Origin: Trema orientale
Lineage: Eukaryota > Streptophyta > Magnoliopsida > Rosales > Cannabaceae
Reading direction: 5' to 3'
Length of the DNA stretch: 64,000 nucleotides
NCBI GenBank assembly: GCA_002914845.1
Contig: JXTC01000415.1
Coordinates: 62,001-126,000 of the forward strand
Shown piece by piece: positions 58,571-64,000 of the stretch. Made by a program: the position numbers and the translations under genes. The notes beneath the pieces were generated by a model. The model searched no databases. It worked only from the letters and a program-made list of their open reading frames with translations, and was not told the origin of the DNA. The stretch's first letter is position 1. Each line of letters begins with the position of its first letter.

Positions 58571-61200
58571 TTCCAACCAACATAAACCATGAGAAATTTC
58601 AAAAGTATTTCAAATATTTTATCCAGTGTAAAACTTTGTCAAAGAAAATGAAAGTGAATGCTGAACCAAAGACTCTATAAGTCTTTGATATAAAGAAAAC
58701 TCCATGGACACAATCCAATGTCCCAAAAATACTATATAACAACCGAAATCGACACTTCACGCCCTAGAAATGAGGCTCTAATAGGATAGGTTATCTGGTA
58801 CCATCCTGAATGACTCTTGTCTCCTATAAAACCTCTTTCCAATTTTAATGAAAGTAATTTTGAAAATATTTTCAAAAATATTGGATGTAAAAAGTGTTGG
58901 GGCCTAGGAATACTATGCTAGTTCACAATATGATTTCTCCTAGGCCAAAAGTAAACTAAACCTAAACTTCGAGTATCTCCTTACAATATAGAAGTAGAGT
59001 CGTTGAGGTAAAATCTATGAGTAATCTCATTCCGATTATCATTAGTTATATAACAATAACTATGCTATATAGTTAAAACAAAATAAGGGATTTAGATTCA
59101 ACTCAACATCAACATCTAGTAAAAGCTTCATCCCATGCATTTATGATGAAAATCCCTAGTATTCACGAGCATTAACTTAAAGATGAGTTATACATGATAA
59201 CCATTTATTAAAACCAACAAGGAATGCAAAAAAAAAAAAAAAATACTAGTTTGTTCCCCATAATCATTCAAATGGACATTTATTATGCAATCCACACTTA
59301 CTTAGTAAAATAATAAACGAGGCCATATTTAATTCACCATGGTCGATTTTTCTTTCAAAACTAATAAAATATTTTGGCCTCAATCCAAATCATAACTAAA
59401 TACAATGGGAGGTTTTCGTAGAATTCTAAAATATTTTCCAAAGTAATCAAACAAGTTTCTCAAAAAGTTTGATTTTTTTTTTTTTTGGGAGAATGGGGCA
59501 GTTTAGAAAATATTAAAATGTAAAACATTGTCAAATACTTTCTTGAAGTAGGTAAAACAAACACCAATCTTCACTTAACCCTTCAAAATAAATATTAAAA
59601 GTTTATGGAGATTTGTACTAGGTATAACCTATTAAGAAATTAAGGTTTCAATCTTACTCATTCTTATTTTGAAGATAACAAACATTTGATTTAGTATTAA
59701 TGATTTAACTTGAGTGTGTAGTGAAATAGCTTTAAAAGTTCTAACTCAAGTTAATCAAAGAATCAAGCTTGAAGATGGATGCATATTGGACTTATTAGAA
59801 TCAAGCTTGAAGATGGACAATCAAGATACAAGACTATGCTTAGATAGGGTATATTTCATATTTAGTCTTGTATTTGATTTAGTTCATTGCACATAAATTC
59901 TCTTTGTATTGGCTTATGTTTTCAAAAGAGTTTTCAAACTATCTTAAGCTTAAAATGATAATTTTATTATAGAAGTTTAAAAATAGAAAATAATAATTGA
60001 ATGGACAAAATATTCTTTAAAACATGATTTCTTAAGTTTAAATAAGTTACAAATATATTTGAAATCATGATTATCTGACATAGGCTAAAAAAAGATTTTC
60101 TATTTGCAAACTAAAATATATTTTGGTATGAACACTTTTTAAATCATTGTTAAATATCTTTGTGAAACTAAAATAAGTTTGCAATAGCCAAAATACTCTT
60201 TTCAAATTGATTTCCAATGTTTTTAAATTGTTTAAAATAAGTTTAGAAGTCAGTTTTTGAAAAACGCCAAAAGCTGTCAAAATCTAAAAAATAGCCAAAT
60301 ACTGAAGTAGCTAAAATAAACAAGCTTTTCGGTCTACCAAAAATGGCAGCGAAAAAAATATATCTATTAAATATGACCGTTGCAAAAGCACTATCAACAG
60401 TTAGTATTTTCAGTCTACCGAAAATGGCAGAAACTGTGTCTAACGGTTATAAACGGCTAGTTTTGATACAAGCTAATCGATTGCTTATTATTATTATTAT
60501 TATAATTTTTATTATATATATTCTGATTTAATACAATATCTGAAAAAGAATGATAAATTTTCCGTCACATGCATAATAAACATCTTGATGCGCATGCACG
60601 AGAAATTAAAATACCCCGAAAATGATTAGGACGGATGAAAATTTTGACAGAGATCGATATCAAACGGAAAGTGTTAACATGTTCTAAATACTAGCTCTAG
60701 TCAGATATTATCATAGTTAAATAACTGAACGTTAATCTAACGAAAAATAGACCGTAACAAAAGTACAGTGGTATCAATCTAGCTTATTGCCACCCAGAAT
60801 TTCTTGTTTAAATCCACTGAATATTATTAAATGATAGTGTACCAAATCGAGAGAGAATGATAGTGTACCAAATCGAGAGAGAGTCCACAAAAACAAGACA
60901 ATATTCGGGGTCAACAATGTGGGCCGTGTGCTGCGTTGGTATTGTATATTGCTTCATTAATTTATTTACAATATTCTTATTTCTAATTACTTTAAGGCTT
61001 TACTCATGTAGTGTGCAAAACGTTGAGAATTAAAAAGAATTGCAAAAAAGAAATCTGATCATTTGATTGATTATGTTTTAAATACTCGTTTGGCATAAAT
61101 TCATTGCTACATGGTCCAGTTTTTAACGCCTTTTTTGTTTTATATTCATACTAATGCAATTTCCCACGAATTTGATATTGTTGACCACTGACTACACAAA
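58571..61200. other. Intergenic stretch upstream of the cyclase gene
   Basis: AT-rich with no coding signal. It holds an inverted pair GGCCTAGGA/TCCTAGGCC near 58910-58955, a duplicated word (GAATCAAGCTTGAAGATGGA) near 59760 and 59799, and a 26-bp tandem duplication at 60830-60881. Confidence 0.55.
60830..60881. repeat. 26-bp tandem duplication
   Basis: Two identical adjacent units begin AATGATAGTGTACC and end AAATCGAGAGAG. Confidence 0.95.
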
Positions 61201-61251
61201 AGTGTGTTTACGCGGTACGTGCTTTCCATCATGACTCTCATGATATTAAGT

Positions 61252-61261
61252 CTATATATAG
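61252..61261 (+). promoter_or_regulatory. TATA box of the oxidosqualene cyclase gene
   Basis: CTATATATAG lies about 500 bases before the start codon, followed by a CT-rich leader. A good donor (GAG|GTATGT, 61444) and acceptor (CAACAG, ending 61717) suggest an intron in the 5' UTR, which would explain the distance. Inference from position and consensus only. Confidence 0.5.
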
Positions 61262-61753
61262 GACGTCCCACTATTAGTGTTTGTTATCAGCATATCATCA
61301 AAAACCTCTCTCTCTATCTAGTTTCTCTCTTACTTTCCCTTCTAAATGCTTTACTCCTTCATTTAGCTAGTGACATAAATATTCTACGTATTTATCTAAG
61401 TTAGTTCGTAGTGATATTTACACGAATTTTGCACTTCTAAGAGGTATGTACTCATGTCATTTTTTAAGTACTTGATCATCTAAATATATGACAAATATAC
61501 CAGAGTTTCCTAACTTTTGTTTTTATTCTCTCTCACCATTACAAAGTTTGCAATTGTCTACATGTCTCTTTTGATATATACGTACATATATATATATGTA
61601 TATATAGACACACAAAAGCTTCCTTATTGATGATTTGTTTTCACTAGCCATAAGAATGAGTAGTTATATTTTCTGCCTTTATATCTATATGTCATTATGT
61701 TGAATGTAACGCAACAGACAAGAATCAATTGTTGAAGAAGAGAAGAGAGAAGC

Positions 61754-64000
61754 ATGTGGAGGCTTAAGATAGCTGACGGGGGAAATGACCCTTACATATT
61801 CAGCACAAACAACTTTGTGGGAAGGCAGATATGGGAATTCGATCCGGAGGCCGGCACGCCTGAAGAGCGAGCGGCGGTGGAAGAGGCCCGCCTTAACTTC
61901 TACAACCACCGCCACCAGATCAAGCCTAGCGGCGACCTCCTATGGCGGATGCAGGTATAGCTAGATTATTCTACTACTGCACTTTTCATGCTGCAAGCTT
62001 TATTTTCTTCTTAATGTTAGATGGTATTACTATAACTAATGGGGACACGGAAAGTAGTCGAATATTGACCTTATAATATCATGGACTAAGGAAAAATATC
62101 TCCAGTTCTACGTGGACTATATGGTTATGGTTTTCCTTCTTTTTGTTGGATCTTTTCCCACTACTTTAAAAATTTAATTTGATCTTATTTTGGTTATTGG
62201 ATTTGTTAACTGTACTAAGGTAGATTTTACTTAAAAGTTAGGAGTGGGGTCAATTTATCACTAGCACGTTTACATGACTCATGAAACGTTTATTAGTCAC
62301 ATGAATAAATAATTGACATAAAATAAGGCCACTTGTTTTTTCTTTCTTAATGTGGAAAAAGACGTTGGTATGTGTGATCAATTACATTGTAAAAATCGAA
62401 AGTTGGTGCCAGTTTAGGCCAGCATATAGATGGCGTAGACAATTACTCTTTGCCTTGATAGAAAAAGGTAATATTCATCATTAGATGCTGGCCGATATTA
62501 CTACATATGGTAAGAGAACATTAGTTATACTTGTAAATTGAAAAATGCAACGTGGCATATGAGACTTACCACTAAATTTATTTGCGAGTTTCATAATTGA
62601 TATATTATTGTGTGTTGTGTCATATATAGCATTTTTCTAATTAGGCAGTTACCATTTATGAAGCGAGAATTTACTATTACACATGGTTGATGCAAATTTC
62701 ATTTGTTATTGTATTAAATTCTTCTAATTAATGACAGATTTTCGTTACTCAAAAAATAGAAAATAAAAAAAATAAGGGATATAGGAGAGCATTCACAAAA
62801 ATGACCGCTTTTTGAGACACATTAAAAAACTCCTCTGTTTTGTTTTCACTTATGTCTGGTTGACCATTAAAAAATCATTTTAATCTCGATTTCTTAAAAA
62901 GACATACATGAGTAACAAGAGAAAAAGATATACATAAATATATATTATCAAAAAGTCAAAAGAAAAAAAATAAAGGAAAAAAGACAAACACGAGAACGGT
63001 ATTTTTTGTACTGGGAGTCAAAAATTGACCAAATGATCTATTGAGATAGAGAGAGAAAATAAAGGTAAAAAAAAAAAAAAAGAAAAGACTTAAAATTTTT
63101 CTACTCTGATGCTGTAAAATTTATCTATCGTTATTGCTACTTTAAATTTTACGTTTAAGTCTTTTTTTCTGATGGTCTTGTTGTTATGTGTAAAATATGT
63201 ACCATGCACGAATGCAGTTCTTGAGAGAAAAAGACTTCAAAGCAACAATTCCTCCGGTTAAGATAGAGGACGGTGAGGTGATCTCCTATGAAAAGACCAC
63301 AGCAGCATTGAAGAGGGCAGTCCACTTCCTATCAGCCTTGCAAGCCAGTGATGGACATTGGCCTGCTGAAAATGCTGGCCCATTATTCTTCCTTCCTCCT
63401 TTGGTAGGTATATTATATATTTGCATTCTTTTTTAATTTATTTTTATTTTAATGTATCATTGTACATCACTACAAGTGATGAGTATCACTGCGACATGTG
63501 TTGATAAAAGTGGACCTACCTAGTTCTGGAACGATTTTTATATATTTGCTGACTGCATCATCAGTAGTGATCGAGTTTTCTTTTGCTTTTTTTTTTTTTA
63601 AATTTTTTAAATTTTTAATTTTTTATTTTTCAATGGCATGGGCTAATATAGCCTTCAACTATTAGAAAATTGACTAATCTTTGCCATTTATGTGTAGGTC
63701 ATGTGTCTTTACATTACAGGCCACCTTAATACCATATTCACTACTGAGTATCGCAAAGAAATTCTTCGCTACATATACTATCATCAGGTGCACACATGTT
63801 TCTTCTATATTGATCATCAAATAGGACAAATTAATTTCTTATACATCAAAGCTCATATTACACCCTGTGCTATTCAGAACAAAGATGGTGGATGGGGATT
63901 GCACATTGAGGGTCACAGCACCATGTTTTGCACAGCTCTCAACTATATTTGTATGCGAATACTAGGAGAAGGACCTGATGGTGGTCAAGACAATGCTTGT
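61754..64000 (+). CDS. Oxidosqualene cyclase, beta-amyrin-synthase-like, 5' part (runs off window)
   Basis: Exons 61754-61954, 63218-63403, 63698-63787 and 63878 to the window end give the first 200 residues. They open [20 protein letters not shown], then [18 protein letters not shown]. Family motifs: [20 protein letters not shown] (first QW-type repeat region), [11 protein letters not shown], and [20 protein letters not shown]. The enzyme folds 2,3-oxidosqualene into a triterpene or sterol skeleton at the ER membrane. The MWRLKI-NDPY start favours the beta-amyrin synthase clade over cycloartenol or lupeol synthases, but the DCTAE and product-determining motifs lie beyond the window, so the product is not fixed. 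Intron 1 is 1.26 kb and holds no recognised element. Confidence 0.9.

Noticed and set aside
58890..58960. Inverted GGCCTAGGA/TCCTAGGCC pair as a microRNA precursor
   Set aside because: The stem is only about 9 bases with a loop of more than 30, too short for a plant miRNA hairpin.

Overview
This is nuclear DNA of a flowering plant, almost certainly a eudicot. It is AT-rich, its genes are interrupted by GT-AG introns, and it is crowded with plant-type transposons. The species cannot be named from the sequence. A beta-amyrin-synthase-like gene and a plant eIF4A-III fit a rosid, but that is inference.

Four host genes are supported, all on the + strand. (1) 316-11936: the 3' part of a U-box protein of PUB62/63 architecture; its 5' end lies before the window. 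One intron is 8.9 kb long because LINE and Ty1/copia debris has piled up in it. (2) 23021-29981: a complete eight-exon gene for a plastid-targeted SMP/C2 membrane protein of NTMC2T5 type. (3) 34644-40356: a complete eight-exon eIF4A-III DEAD-box helicase, the exon-junction-complex core, with one GC-AG intron. (4) 61754-64000: the first four coding exons of an oxidosqualene cyclase, closest in its N-terminal motifs to beta-amyrin synthase, running off the right edge.

Between the genes the window is a transposon collection. 13217-21117 is a full-length Mutator-like element (9-bp target duplication, about 50-bp TIRs) with a MURA-type transposase on the - strand converging on a DUF1985/Ulp1-protease gene on the + strand. 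Both are broken almost only by TAG stops. Three arrays of TTTCGAT words at 10-11 bp spacing lie at the two gene starts and between the two 3' ends. A separate small MITE family with 9-bp target duplications occurs at 21401, 33660 and 34293, with a 33-bp single-TIR remnant at 34202; one copy abuts the eIF4A-III promoter. 48658-52262 is a CACTA element with TTT target duplication and DUF4218/DUF4216 remnants. 52958-56338 is a deleted BED-finger hAT element. 42395-43093 is a small hAT element nested in another MITE. About 57089-58570 resembles a solo Ty3/gypsy LTR with hairpin repeats.

The host genes do not form a pathway. The 40.4-61.2 kb stretch contains no recognisable host gene. No CRISPR, rRNA or tRNA gene was recognised by eye; small RNAs could be missed. 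Exon borders were set by hand from splice consensus, reading frame and family similarity.
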